Part shown: piece by piece, positions 8,475 through 17,793 of the stretch
Position numbering within the stretch: the stretch's first letter is position 1
Layout: every line of letters begins with the position of its first letter
Source of the DNA: CAILUF01 sp964505265
GTDB lineage: Bacteria > Pseudomonadota > Alphaproteobacteria > Rickettsiales > UBA1997
Reading direction: 5' to 3'
Assembly: GCA_964505265.1 (NCBI GenBank)
Contig: CAZDGN010000004.1
Location: forward strand, 57,586 to 121,585
DNA: 64,000 nucleotides
Notes under the pieces: generated by a model
The model's input: only the letters and a program-made list of their open reading frames with translations
The model's database searches: none
What the model was told of the DNA's origin: nothing
Made by a program: the position numbers and the translations under genes

Positions 8475-9932
8475 ATGTTTCTTGTTCTTTCAATTTTTAT
8501 CAACATTTTGTTGATTAGTTCAATGTTTTATATTTTTCGTCAAAACCGAATGTCGCATCGGCAATTTGAAGAATTAAAACAGCAAATTGCCCAATTAAAT
8601 AGCACAATTGCGGTATATGAAGAAAAATTATTTACTAAATCTAATGAATGTCAAAAATATGAAAATTTAATTCATGATTTAACTCAAAAAAAAGATGATC
8701 TTGAAAAGAAAATTATTGAAGCAAATGCTAATATTCATTTGATGGAAAAAAATCAACTAATTGCCGAGCAAAAAATTAAAGATTTAGATTTAAAGAATCA
8801 TAAAATTCATGAAGAAAATCAAGTCACATCTAAGCTAAATTCCAAATTAGAGGCTGAACTCAAGCAAGTACAAGAAAAACATCAAGATTTAAAAAAAGAA
8901 ATTGAAGATTTGCATAAAAAATCGCAACTTAATTTTGAAAATATTGCCAACAAAATTTTTCAAGAAAAATCTGCAAAATTTACGGAAATCAACAAAGAAA
9001 ATATGACTCAAATCCTTGAGCCTCTTGGTCAAAACATTGCAAACTTTAAAAAGCAAGTCGCCGATACCTACGATAAAGATTCTAAAGAAAGATTAGTTTT
9101 GCAAGAGCAAATTAAAAATTTATTCGAACAAACCAATAAAGTTAGTTCAGAAGCCAATAATTTGGCAAGCGCTTTAAAGGGTAGTTCAAAAAAACAAGGA
9201 AATTGGGGTGAAATGATACTTGAAACTATACTTCAACATTCTGGTTTGCAACGCGATATTCATTATATTCGCGAAAAATCTTTTAACGATGAAAATGGCA
9301 AAAATTTACGACCTGATTTTCAAATTTTATTGCCTGATAATCGATTAATTATTACTGATTCCAAGGTTTCGTTAAATGCCTACAATAAATTTTGCGAAAA
9401 TTCGAACGAGGCTGAGTCGCAAAAATATTTAGCAGAACATCTCAAGGCGGTTCGAAACCATATCGAACTTTTAAGTGAGAAAAAATATGATAATCTCGAA
9501 AAATCACTGGATTTTACTATGATGTTTATGCCTGTCGAACCCGCATATTTATTGGCAATTCAAGCCGATGAAAATTTATGGTCAGATGCTTATAGCAAAA
9601 GAATTTTACTGGTTTCACCAACCAATTTAATTGCTTGTTTAAAAATTATTGATGATTTGTGGAAGCGCGAACTTCAAAGCAAAAATGCTATGGCGATAGT
9701 TTATCGAGGAGAAAAACTTTATGAAAAATTCATCGGGGTTATAGAGTCTATTCAAGAAATTGGCAAAAAACTTAACGATTCGCAAAAGTCTTACGATAAT
9801 GTTATGAGGCTTATTAGTGAGGGTAGGGGCAATTTATCTTGGCAGGCGGAAACCTTAAAGAATTTAGGTTTAAAATCAGAGAAAAAAATCCCAATTGACT
9901 TTGATTATTTGCCAGAAGAAGATAATTTATAA
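8475..9932 (+). CDS. rmuC: RmuC-family DNA recombination protein
   Basis: Predicted nuclease-fold protein that limits recombination between inverted repeats. 485 aa: N-terminal membrane helix (MFLVLSIFINILLISSMFYIF), a long coiled coil over residues about 25-200, then the RmuC domain from about 235 with KKQGNWGEMILE, LRPDFQI, ITDSKVSL and MFMPVEPAYL. Length and order of parts match the family. It follows pgsA by 2 bases; the next gene starts 7 bases after its stop. Confidence 0.94.
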   Translation: MFLVLSIFINILLISSMFYIFRQNRMSHRQFEELKQQIAQLNSTIAVYEEKLFTKSNECQKYENLIHDLTQKKDDLEKKIIEANANIHLMEKNQLIAEQKIKDLDLKNHKIHEENQVTSKLNSKLEAELKQVQEKHQDLKKEIEDLHKKSQLNFENIANKIFQEKSAKFTEINKENMTQILEPLGQNIANFKKQVADTYDKDSKERLVLQEQIKNLFEQTNKVSSEANNLASALKGSSKKQGNWGEMILETILQHSGLQRDIHYIREKSFNDENGKNLRPDFQILLPDNRLIITDSKVSLNAYNKFCENSNEAESQKYLAEHLKAVRNHIELLSEKKYDNLEKSLDFTMMFMPVEPAYLLAIQADENLWSDAYSKRILLVSPTNLIACLKIIDDLWKRELQSKNAMAIVYRGEKLYEKFIGVIESIQEIGKKLNDSQKSYDNVMRLISEGRGNLSWQAETLKNLGLKSEKKIPIDFDYLPEEDNL

Positions 9933-9939
9933 TTTTTTT

Positions 9940-10671
9940 GTGAGTAAAAGTTTTTTTAAAAGAAAGGTTTTGAACTCGCAAACGCTTGAAATCAATGGCT
10001 TTAAAATTGATATTGAATTTAAAAAAATCAAAAAATTATATCTAAAAATTTTAAATAAAAATTGCCAAATCAAAATTACTGCTCCGATTAATTTTTCGCT
10101 TCCAGACATTATAAAATTTGTTAATGAAAAAGAAGTTTGGTTGAATAAGGCTTTAATCAAGGCGCAAAAGCATCAAAGGCAAAATCAAATTAATTTACAA
10201 GAAAATCAAATAATTAAAATTTTTAATGAAGATTTTGTTTTTAAATTTATTCACCAATCCGCCCGCCCAAAAATATATTTAAGCCAGCAAAATCAAGAAT
10301 CGCTAATAATTTTTGACAGTCAAAAACCAATCAATAATTTATTGCAAAAAAAATTACTTACTAAATTTTTACGACAAAATCTAAATGATTATATTCTTTC
10401 GATTTTGCCCGAAATTGAAGAAAAAACCAAAATTAAAGCACAAAAAATTTTTATAAAAAAAATGCAAACTCGTTATGGCTCTTGCAATGTTTTATCAAAA
10501 ACAATTTGGATGAGTGAAAAATTAATACACTATCCAAAAGAGTTTATTAAATATGTTTTGGTTCATGAATTTACTCATTTTTTTGTGCCAAATCATAGCC
10601 CAAAATTCTATAAATTAATTTCGGGTTTTATGCCAAATTTCCGAGAAGTTATGAAGCTAAATATTGATTAA
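9940..10671 (+). CDS. YgjP-like (DUF45/SprT-type) zinc metallopeptidase
   Basis: Predicted zinc hydrolase of the YgjP/DUF45 family, role unclear. I chose the GTG at 9940, 7 bases after the rmuC stop, giving 243 aa; the frame is open further upstream inside rmuC but without a sensible start. Seen: KKLYLKI near the N-terminus, TRYGSCN around residues 180-187, and the zinc motif HEFTHFFVPNH followed by FY near the C-terminus (two His and the catalytic Glu). Likely last gene of the pgsA-rmuC transcription unit. Confidence 0.87.
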   Translation: MSKSFFKRKVLNSQTLEINGFKIDIEFKKIKKLYLKILNKNCQIKITAPINFSLPDIIKFVNEKEVWLNKALIKAQKHQRQNQINLQENQIIKIFNEDFVFKFIHQSARPKIYLSQQNQESLIIFDSQKPINNLLQKKLLTKFLRQNLNDYILSILPEIEEKTKIKAQKIFIKKMQTRYGSCNVLSKTIWMSEKLIHYPKEFIKYVLVHEFTHFFVPNHSPKFYKLISGFMPNFREVMKLNID

Positions 10672-10972
10672 ATTTTCATCAAAATACATAATACATATAA
10701 ATAATTTACCAATCAAACAAAAATATTTCTTAAGAAAATTTTAGAAAAAAAACATTAGTTGCATTAGTTTGAGCATTGCTCTTGGGTCAGTTATAATATC
10801 TTAAAAATTATGCATTTATATATGCAAATGCTATTTTTTATAACGTTTTAATTGTTTTATAAATTGGAATTGTCTATTACTTTAATAATCATTCATAATT
10901 ATATGATCTAATCTTAGTAAATTAGAAATTTTAATTTTATTTGATTGATCAAGTTGTCTTATTGCCTTCGAT
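10672..10972. other. intergenic, convergent, no gene seen
   Basis: About 300 bases between the convergent YgjP-like gene and cysS. I find no ORF of useful length, no tRNA and no strong hairpin with a T-run on either strand. Sequence is AT-rich with short TATA/ATGCA repeats (around 10810-10830). Confidence 0.5.
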
Positions 10973-12394
10973 TTAATTTTTTTTGATGCGATGAAAAATA
11001 GTTTTGTTGCCTAAGATGTCTTCGAGTAAAATATTTTGGGCTTTAAGATTATCGCGAATTTTATCTGCCATTTCATAATTTTTTTGGATTTTAAAATTAT
11101 TGCGTAAATTTATTTGTTCTAAAATATAATTTTCATCATTTGAATTATCGACTAAAATATTATTTTTTAACATTAGAATATAATCCTTATCTAAAAATGC
11201 CAAAAAATTTAAATTAGTGATAATCTTTGCTAAAAATTGCTGGTCCTTGGTGCTTTTGAATTTTTTTAATAAATCATGTAAATAAGCGATTACTCCAGCA
11301 ACATTTAGATCGTCGGCAAGAAATTCTAACACTATTTCGCAAGGATTAATATTAATTGATTCCTCAATAAAAACTTCACTTTCATTGGCGATAATTTCAT
11401 GGAATTTGTTAAAAATCTTTTGACAATCATTTAATATTTTTTCATTAAAATCGAAGGGTTTGCGATAATGTGAAGACAATAACATTAGTCGAATTACGCA
11501 CCCATTAATTTTTTTGTCGAGCAAATCTTTAACCGTAATAAAATTTTTTAATGATTTACTCATTTTCTCGCCATTAACTGTCAAAAAACCATTATGAACC
11601 CAATAATTGGCATAATTTGAACCGTGAAAGGCGCATTTGCTTTGGGCAATTTCATTTTCATGATGAGGAAATTGTAAATCAGCACCTCCGCCGTGAATAT
11701 CAAAATTTTCACCCAAATATTTATGACTCATTGCTGAACATTCTATATGCCAACCTGGACGCCCCTTGCCCCAAGGGCTTTCAAAAATTGATGATGGATC
11801 GTCTCCGATATTAGCTGGCTTCCACAACACAAAATCTAACGGGGTTTTTTTATAGTCGGCAATTTCAATACGAGCACCAGAAATTAATTCGTCAATTTTA
11901 CGATTTGATAATTCACCATAATTTTGATATGAACTTACATCAAAAAGCACATGATTGTCAGCGATATAAGCGTTTTTATTAATAAGTAATTTCTCAATAA
12001 TAGAAATAATTTCGGCAATATTTTCGGTTACTTTTGGTTCAAATGTTGGTTTTAAAACTTTTAAAGCAGAAATATCATCGTTAAAATATTCAATTATTTG
12101 CGAAGTTAAATTTTGAATGCTAATTTTTTTTTCTAGTGCCGAAGCATTAATTTTATCATCAACATCAGTGATATTGCGAACAAAAATTACCTCTTTAAAA
12201 ACCTCTTTAAAAAATCGATAAAATAAATCATAAACCACAATCGAACGAGCATTTCCTAGGTGGGGGCGGTCATAGACTGTTGGTCCACAAACATACATTT
12301 TTAAAATATCTTTTTCAATAGTTTTTAATTCTTGCAAAGAATTTTTTAGAGTATCAAAAATTTTAATATTGATTTTGGGTTTAAAATTTGTCAT
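10973..12394 (-). CDS. cysS: cysteinyl-tRNA synthetase
   Basis: Class I aminoacyl-tRNA synthetase charging tRNA-Cys. 473 aa, normal. Seen: MYVCGPTVYDRPHLGNARS with the first zinc Cys and the HIGH-like motif, GWHIECSAMS and HGGGADLQFPHHENE with further zinc ligands, and EKMSKSLKN (KMSKS loop) at about 268-276. Its ATG overlaps the stop of the upstream thioredoxin-like gene by one base (TAATG), so the two are translationally coupled. Confidence 0.98.
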   Translation of the reverse strand: MTNFKPKINIKIFDTLKNSLQELKTIEKDILKMYVCGPTVYDRPHLGNARSIVVYDLFYRFFKEVFKEVIFVRNITDVDDKINASALEKKISIQNLTSQIIEYFNDDISALKVLKPTFEPKVTENIAEIISIIEKLLINKNAYIADNHVLFDVSSYQNYGELSNRKIDELISGARIEIADYKKTPLDFVLWKPANIGDDPSSIFESPWGKGRPGWHIECSAMSHKYLGENFDIHGGGADLQFPHHENEIAQSKCAFHGSNYANYWVHNGFLTVNGEKMSKSLKNFITVKDLLDKKINGCVIRLMLLSSHYRKPFDFNEKILNDCQKIFNKFHEIIANESEVFIEESININPCEIVLEFLADDLNVAGVIAYLHDLLKKFKSTKDQQFLAKIITNLNFLAFLDKDYILMLKNNILVDNSNDENYILEQINLRNNFKIQKNYEMADKIRDNLKAQNILLEDILGNKTIFHRIKKN

Positions 12395-13014
12395 TAATTT
12401 GGATAAAGTTCTTTAATGATTTTATTGCGTAAATAATTGATATTTTTTAAACCCATATATTTGGTTATAACTTCGCCATCGCGATTTAAAAGTAAGGTAA
12501 AAGGAATATGACCGCTATATTTTATTTTTTTTTGTTTTAAAAAATCCATAAAACCCTCTTTTGAGCTTAAATAATTGATTTCAAAATAGGTGGATCCTAA
12601 TTCTTTGAAATGTTCAAGAATTGCTTCATCGGTTAAATCCCGGTCAATGGCAATTGCCAAAACCTTAAGCTCGGTATTTTGAAATTCTCTGGCAATTTCA
12701 TTGATATTGATAAAATTTTTTACACAAATTTTGCACCAAGTTGTATAAATATAAAGTAAAATTGGTTTATCGTCATATTGTTCAAATTTAGAAGCAAAAC
12801 TATTGATATTTAGAGGGTTTGGAGCCTTGTCATTGAAGGTTATGTTGTTTGATTCAGGAATTTTAACATCATAGGTTGCAATGTTTTCAACTAAGTATTT
12901 CCAAAGTAAAATACTAACAATAAAGCCTATAATTATTGATAAAAACAACATTTTATTTTTTTTAAATTGATAAAGTTTTTTATGAAAAGAATTTATTTTT
13001 ATAATTTTAGCCAT
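12394..13014 (-). CDS. TlpA/ResA-like membrane-anchored thioredoxin-fold protein
   Basis: Probable periplasmic thiol-disulfide reductase. 206 aa: cytoplasmic basic N-terminus, one membrane helix (residues about 22-42), then an AhpC/TSA-TlpA thioredoxin fold with the redox motif TTWCKIC (C94, C97), a DRDLTDEAI segment and HIPFTLLLNRDGEV holding the cis-Pro. The partner is unknown; TlpA-type proteins often serve cytochrome c or oxidase maturation, and this genome has a cbb3 oxidase, but no physical link is seen. Coupled to cysS by a one-base overlap. Confidence 0.85.
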   Translation of the reverse strand: MAKIIKINSFHKKLYQFKKNKMLFLSIIIGFIVSILLWKYLVENIATYDVKIPESNNITFNDKAPNPLNINSFASKFEQYDDKPILLYIYTTWCKICVKNFININEIAREFQNTELKVLAIAIDRDLTDEAILEHFKELGSTYFEINYLSSKEGFMDFLKQKKIKYSGHIPFTLLLNRDGEVITKYMGLKNINYLRNKIIKELYPN

Positions 13015-13116
13015 TAATATTTGAAAAAAGTAGAATTTAGTAACAAAATTTTTATGAATTAATTTTTAATTTATTTGTTGTTTGTTGCAAGTTTTTTTTA
13101 AAAAAAATTCAAATCC

Positions 13117-13473
13117 ATGAAAGTAAAATTAAAAAATTTTGAACTCACTTGCAATATTGGAATTTACGATTGGGAAAAAAATTTTCCTAGAAAATTGTTA
13201 ATTAATATTGAAATGCAAACCTCAAATGAATTGGCTTTAGTTTCAGAAGATATATCGCAGACTATTGATTACGAAGTGGTATATAATAATGTAAAAAAAA
13301 TTGCTAACAGTAAAAAATATCAGTTAATTGAAACCCTTGCCAATGATATTTTGCAAATGATTTGTGCTCAAAAATACATTACTTACGCTAAGGTAGAAAT
13401 CGATAAACTTAATATTTTTCCAGAAGTTCAAGCTTGTAGTGTATCAATTGAAAAATATGTAAATAATGCTTAA
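13117..13473 (+). CDS. folB: dihydroneopterin aldolase
   Basis: Converts 7,8-dihydroneopterin to 6-hydroxymethyl-dihydropterin in folate synthesis. 118 aa, typical. The family pattern is clear: N-terminal L.N.EL..NIGIYDWE, then TIDYEVVYNNV, LIETLAND and V.IDK....PEVQACSV. It overlaps the following lptC-like gene by 8 bases. Other folate genes are not in the window. Confidence 0.93.
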   Translation: MKVKLKNFELTCNIGIYDWEKNFPRKLLINIEMQTSNELALVSEDISQTIDYEVVYNNVKKIANSKKYQLIETLANDILQMICAQKYITYAKVEIDKLNIFPEVQACSVSIEKYVNNA

Positions 13474-13924
13474 AAAATCGAATTCTTCAAAACTCAAAAA
13501 CATTAAAATCTCCAAAGAGCAACAAATTATTTTAAATGTTAAAAATTCTAAAAAATTGCAAAAAGTTTTAACAATTTTTTGTTATTCATTCATTTTCTTT
13601 GCATTAATTTTTTATGCTTCAAATTTTTTTAAAGAGAAAAAAACTATTCGGATTGTCAATCAAATTAAGAGTGGCCGCGAAAAATTTTTGGCCGAAAAAA
13701 TTATGATAAATCCAAATATCAAAATCAAAAATGATGATGGCAAAATATATAAAATTACCGCCAAAAATGCTAAAAATTACAATAATGAGCAGGTGATTAT
13801 GACCGAAGTTTTTGCTGAATCCAATGATTTAAAAATTAGTGCAGGAGAGCTAAAGATTCTTGAAAATGGCAATCATTTAATTTTTTCTAAAAATCCTATT
13901 TTAATTTTAACAACCTATGAATAA
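13466..13924 (+). CDS. lptC: LptC-like LPS-export protein
   Basis: Probable bitopic inner-membrane protein that passes LPS from LptBFG to LptA. 152 aa: N-terminal basic stretch, one membrane helix at about residues 34-52 (VLTIFCYSFIFFALIFYA), then a beta-rich periplasmic part with NPNIKIKNDDGKIYKITAKNA and repeated short strands ending at ILTTYE, typical of the LptC/OstA fold. Assignment rests on architecture and weak motifs. Overlaps folB upstream and aroC downstream by 8 bases each. Confidence 0.65.
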   Translation: MLKKSNSSKLKNIKISKEQQIILNVKNSKKLQKVLTIFCYSFIFFALIFYASNFFKEKKTIRIVNQIKSGREKFLAEKIMINPNIKIKNDDGKIYKITAKNAKNYNNEQVIMTEVFAESNDLKISAGELKILENGNHLIFSKNPILILTTYE

Positions 13925-14984
13925 ATTTGGCAAAATATTTTCTTTTACCACCTTTGGTGAAAGTCATGGAACAGCAATCGGATGCATTGTAGATGGCTGT
14001 CCATCCTTGATTGATTTATCTGAAAATGACATTCAAAAATATTTAGATAAAAGAAGGCCAGGGCAATCTAAATTCACTACACAAAGAAACGAGCCTGATC
14101 AAGTGCAGATTTTGTCTGGAGTCTTTGAGGGCAAAACCACAGGAACTCCAATTGCTTTAATTATTCATAATCAAGACCAAAAATCCCATGATTATGGCGA
14201 TATTAAAGATAAATTTCGTCCATCTCATGCCGACTATACTTATTTTCAAAAATATGGCATAAGAGATTATCGAGGTGGAGGCAGGTCTTCGGCGCGTGAA
14301 ACTGCGATGCGAGTTGCAAGCGGAGCAATTGCTCGCAAAATTATTGCCAAGGAAAATATCGAAATTTATGGCTATATCTATCAGATTGGGGAACAAAAAA
14401 TAAATCGCGACAATATTGATTTTGCTGAAATTGAGAAAAATGATTTATTTTGTCCAGATTCTAATGTTCTTAGCAAAATGAGTGATTATTTATTGGATAT
14501 TAGAAAGCAGGGAGATTCCGTTGGAGCAGTAATTGAAATTGTTGCTAAAAATGTTCCAGTTGGTCTTGGTGAGCCAATTTATGACAAGCTTGATGCAAGA
14601 TTGGCTAGCGCCATGATGTCGATTAATGCAGTAAAATCGGTGGAAATTGGTATGGGTCTGGAAAGTGCTTCAATGCGAGGCTCTGAAGTTGCTGATGAAA
14701 TGTTTAATCATAATGGAAAGATTAAATTTTCAGCAAATCACTCTGGTGGAATGATAGGCGGAATTTCTTCGGGTCAAGATATTGTCGTTAGATTTGCAGT
14801 CAAGCCAACCAGTTCAATTTTAATTCCTCGTAAAACTATCGACATTAATGGCAATAATTGCGAAATAATCACTAAAGGTCGACATGATCCTTGTGTTGGA
14901 ATTAGAGCAGTTCCAGTTGGCGAGGCAATGATGGCATGTGTTTTAGCGGATTTTTTGTTATTAAAAAATGCACGCCAAAAATAA
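13917..14984 (+). CDS. aroC: chorismate synthase
   Basis: Last step of the shikimate pathway (EPSP to chorismate, needs reduced FMN). 355 aa. Seen: GESHG...GCIVDGCP at the N-terminus, RRPGQSKFTTQRNEPDQV, RDYRGGGRSSARETA at about 119-133, GMIGGISSGQDI, and the C-terminal RHDPCVGIRAVPVGEAM. All FMN and substrate motifs look intact. Its presence indicates aromatic amino acid or folate precursor synthesis, which most Rickettsiaceae lack. Overlaps lptC by 8 bases. Confidence 0.98.
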   Translation: MNKFGKIFSFTTFGESHGTAIGCIVDGCPSLIDLSENDIQKYLDKRRPGQSKFTTQRNEPDQVQILSGVFEGKTTGTPIALIIHNQDQKSHDYGDIKDKFRPSHADYTYFQKYGIRDYRGGGRSSARETAMRVASGAIARKIIAKENIEIYGYIYQIGEQKINRDNIDFAEIEKNDLFCPDSNVLSKMSDYLLDIRKQGDSVGAVIEIVAKNVPVGLGEPIYDKLDARLASAMMSINAVKSVEIGMGLESASMRGSEVADEMFNHNGKIKFSANHSGGMIGGISSGQDIVVRFAVKPTSSILIPRKTIDINGNNCEIITKGRHDPCVGIRAVPVGEAMMACVLADFLLLKNARQK

Positions 14985-15075
14985 ACAAAATTATTTTTTT
15001 TTAAAAAAAAATTAAAAAAAATATTTCATTTAAATTCGATTAAATTTAAAAAATTAGCACAAATTATTTTAAATT

Positions 15076-15798
15076 ATGTCGAAACATTTTGTGTTAAAAT
15101 CTAAAATTATCATTCTAAACTTTATCGTTGTATTAATAATAAATAATAATGCAATGTCTCAAACCGCTGATTTAGGCAAAAGTTATGAAACTAATTTACA
15201 AAAAAGTGATAATGCCATTGAAATTAGAATGGTTCCAAAGAAAAAATTATTGCCCCCAAAGCTACAAGCTGAAAATTTGCAACAAGACAATTCTGAAGGT
15301 TTAGATGATATAGAAACTAGTTCAGAAGATGCGGAAGTGGTTTATAAAAAATATACTGAAGAACTTGATCAGGTAAAAAATGAATTGGAAAAGCAAAATA
15401 TTGAATCTCAAAGAAGTTCTGAAGGAAATTCGCAAAGTCAAAATGCTTCTAACCAAGAGCGTTTAGCAAAATTAAATGAATGGCGCGAAGAGCAAAGGAA
15501 GCTGCGTGAAGAGCGCTTAAAAAAACGCGATGAAGAGTCGCGTAATCGCTATAAAGTTAATAAAGAGCGCAGTGTGATAAAAGAAATCGAAGAGTTAAAC
15601 AGAAAAAATAATGAAGTGTTGCAAGCTAAAAATAAAAATAGCAATTCTACATCAAATCAAATAACTTCATCTAATTCTTCATCGGTAAATCCATCAACTC
15701 AAAATACATCAACTTCTCCTTCTTCAGCCATTTCATCTACTTCAAATACTGCACCCGTAGCACCAATTATGCCAGAAATTACTTCGCCTCAAAGATAA
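15076..15798 (+). CDS. exported coiled-coil protein, function unknown
   Basis: No family recognised. 240 aa: N-terminal signal-like segment (residues about 9-30, ending NAMSQ), an acidic region, then a charged coiled coil at about 85-190 rich in E/K/R (EEQRKLREERLKKRDEE), and a Ser/Thr/Asn/Pro-rich tail to the end. The composition suggests a periplasmic or surface-exposed structural protein; that is inference only. It stands alone between aroC and znuC with AT-rich gaps on both sides. Confidence 0.7.
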   Translation: MSKHFVLKSKIIILNFIVVLIINNNAMSQTADLGKSYETNLQKSDNAIEIRMVPKKKLLPPKLQAENLQQDNSEGLDDIETSSEDAEVVYKKYTEELDQVKNELEKQNIESQRSSEGNSQSQNASNQERLAKLNEWREEQRKLREERLKKRDEESRNRYKVNKERSVIKEIEELNRKNNEVLQAKNKNSNSTSNQITSSNSSSVNPSTQNTSTSPSSAISSTSNTAPVAPIMPEITSPQR

Positions 15799-15860
15799 AT
15801 AAATTGCATTATTTTTTTTATAATTTAAATTAAAAAGATTGCCAAATAATTTTTATTATA

Positions 15861-16697
15861 ATGAGTTTAATTTCTTTAAAAAATATCAGCTATAAAGTTT
15901 CGACAAATAATGCTAATGCGGATTATATTTTAAAAGATATTTCGTTAAAAATTGAGCCATCAACTATAACTACTTTTATTGGAATAAATGGCGGCGGTAA
16001 AACCACATTAGCCAAGATTATGATTGGCTCCATATCTCCTTCGTCAGGCGAAATGTTGGTAGCAAAAAACTTACAAATCGGCTATGTTCCTCAAAAAATT
16101 GAAATTGAAAAAACCATTCCAATTGATGTTATAAATTTTATCAAAATTTTTGCTCCAGATTTTCAAAAAAATTCTGAATTTTTTGAATGGTGCAAAAGGC
16201 TAAATATTGAAAATATTTTACATAAACAAATTCATCAAATTTCGGGTGGTCAATTGCAAAAAATTCTGTTCTTGCAGGCAATTTGTGGCTTTAAAGATGT
16301 TTTGGTGCTTGATGAACCAACTCAATTTATGGATATTTCAGCAATCGGAGAATTTTATAAAATTATCAATGAAATTCGTGTAAAAAATAAATGTGCAATA
16401 ATTTTAATTTCTCACGATTTGCATTTGGTGATGAAAAAAAGCGATATGATTTATTGTATAAATCAGCATATTTGTTGCTCTGGTAAGCCTGAAGAAATTA
16501 GTGTTCACCCCGAATATTTGAATATTTTTGGAAATAATTTTGCCGAATTGCAAACAAATATTTGCGATCATAAAGCTAAAAATTTCGATATTAAAACCAA
16601 AGAAACTCTTGGTGAAAATGACGAAAATCCAAAAAAATTAATTACTGAAGAAATTGGTTTTTACTCGCATCATCACAATCACGAACATAAGATTTGA
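15861..16697 (+). CDS. znuC: zinc ABC transporter ATP-binding protein
   Basis: ATPase of a ZnuABC-type zinc importer. 278 aa: Walker A GINGGGKTT (41-49), Q loop region VPQKIE, signature ISGGQLQK (127-134), Walker B VLVLDEPT (147-154), switch His in LISHDLH. The C-terminus is histidine-rich (HHHNHEH just before the end), fitting zinc sensing or binding and seen in some alphaproteobacterial ZnuC. No znuA or znuB lies next to it. Manganese or iron relatives of the same family are the main alternative. Confidence 0.85.
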   Translation: MSLISLKNISYKVSTNNANADYILKDISLKIEPSTITTFIGINGGGKTTLAKIMIGSISPSSGEMLVAKNLQIGYVPQKIEIEKTIPIDVINFIKIFAPDFQKNSEFFEWCKRLNIENILHKQIHQISGGQLQKILFLQAICGFKDVLVLDEPTQFMDISAIGEFYKIINEIRVKNKCAIILISHDLHLVMKKSDMIYCINQHICCSGKPEEISVHPEYLNIFGNNFAELQTNICDHKAKNFDIKTKETLGENDENPKKLITEEIGFYSHHHNHEHKI

Positions 16698-16728
16698 TTG
16701 ATTTTATTGTATTTGCTTTTTTATAAAA

Positions 16729-17793
16729 TTAAACTTTAAGATATAGATTTAACAGATTTTGCTTACTTATATCTAAAGTTTTGATTTGAGTTTCATTGAA
16801 TATTTTTTCTATCATTTCATATTTTATGTGATTTTGCGCAAGATGGATTTTTCTATGACAATTAGGGCAAACTGCAATAATATTATTTTCAACATCCAAA
16901 TCAAAATCAAAACTATCAATATTTGAAATGGGAATTATGTGATGACCTTCAAGATAATTTGTTAAATTATCCGTTGGAAATGTTAGATGGTTGTGATCAA
17001 AAAAACATTTATATTCACTTTTTTCAATTATTTTTTTGGTTAATTCATAGTTTCTGGCAATATTTTGACGAATATTTTTTTTGTAGTAATAGTTATCTTC
17101 TTCATAAAACATAAGCTCATAAGGTATTTCGGCTAATATTTCATTTATTATTGGAAACTTTTCTTTATTCAGTGATAAATATTCATTATCAACTTCACAC
17201 AAAATTTCCCATTTTTTTAAATAGCTTATTGTCCAACTGTTAAGTTTTTGATAATTATCTCCTCTTATATAATTGTAATTTTTAATATCTGCAAAATTTT
17301 TTATGTAGGGAATTTTATTAATAAAATCATCCTTATGAATTCTTTGTTTATCAAGTAGAAGTTTAAATAATATTCTATATGGAAATAATTGAAGCTTGAT
17401 ATTTTTTGTAGCTGAATTTGGGTATTTGGTTTTTAATAATTGAATTAAATATGATTGATATGCTTTTTCATAATTTTCATTCAAAACATTATTTAAAAAA
17501 TTAATTCCGTCAACTGAAAGGTAAAATCTGTTGTTAATGGAAATAACCAAACCAATAAATTCAAATGGTCTATAAAAATGATGAACTTCGGATTTATTGA
17601 TTTCAAGATTATAATTTCTTAATAGAAAATTTTTAAGCTCATTATTGATATCTTCTTTGGTTGGATTGAATTTATTAATAAAATCAAATGTACCAATTGA
17701 ACGTTTTGATACATCATCAATTTTCCAATTTTCAAGTTTTTCACTAAATGGATTGGCATTTCCAGGAACTTGCCATCTGAAATTATTTGTCAT
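16729..17793 (-). CDS. HNH-family restriction endonuclease
   Basis: Probable type II restriction enzyme partner of the adjacent methyltransferase. 354 aa. An N-terminal region of about 250 residues, unrecognised, probably binds DNA. The C-terminal HNH nuclease domain has C263 (YKCFFD), the catalytic GHHIIPIS (283-290) and CPNCH (309-313), giving the two Cys pairs that hold a structural zinc. It overlaps the end of the methyltransferase gene by 11 bases, so the methyltransferase is translated first. Cut site cannot be read from sequence. Confidence 0.85.
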   Translation of the reverse strand: MTNNFRWQVPGNANPFSEKLENWKIDDVSKRSIGTFDFINKFNPTKEDINNELKNFLLRNYNLEINKSEVHHFYRPFEFIGLVISINNRFYLSVDGINFLNNVLNENYEKAYQSYLIQLLKTKYPNSATKNIKLQLFPYRILFKLLLDKQRIHKDDFINKIPYIKNFADIKNYNYIRGDNYQKLNSWTISYLKKWEILCEVDNEYLSLNKEKFPIINEILAEIPYELMFYEEDNYYYKKNIRQNIARNYELTKKIIEKSEYKCFFDHNHLTFPTDNLTNYLEGHHIIPISNIDSFDFDLDVENNIIAVCPNCHRKIHLAQNHIKYEMIEKIFNETQIKTLDISKQNLLNLYLKV

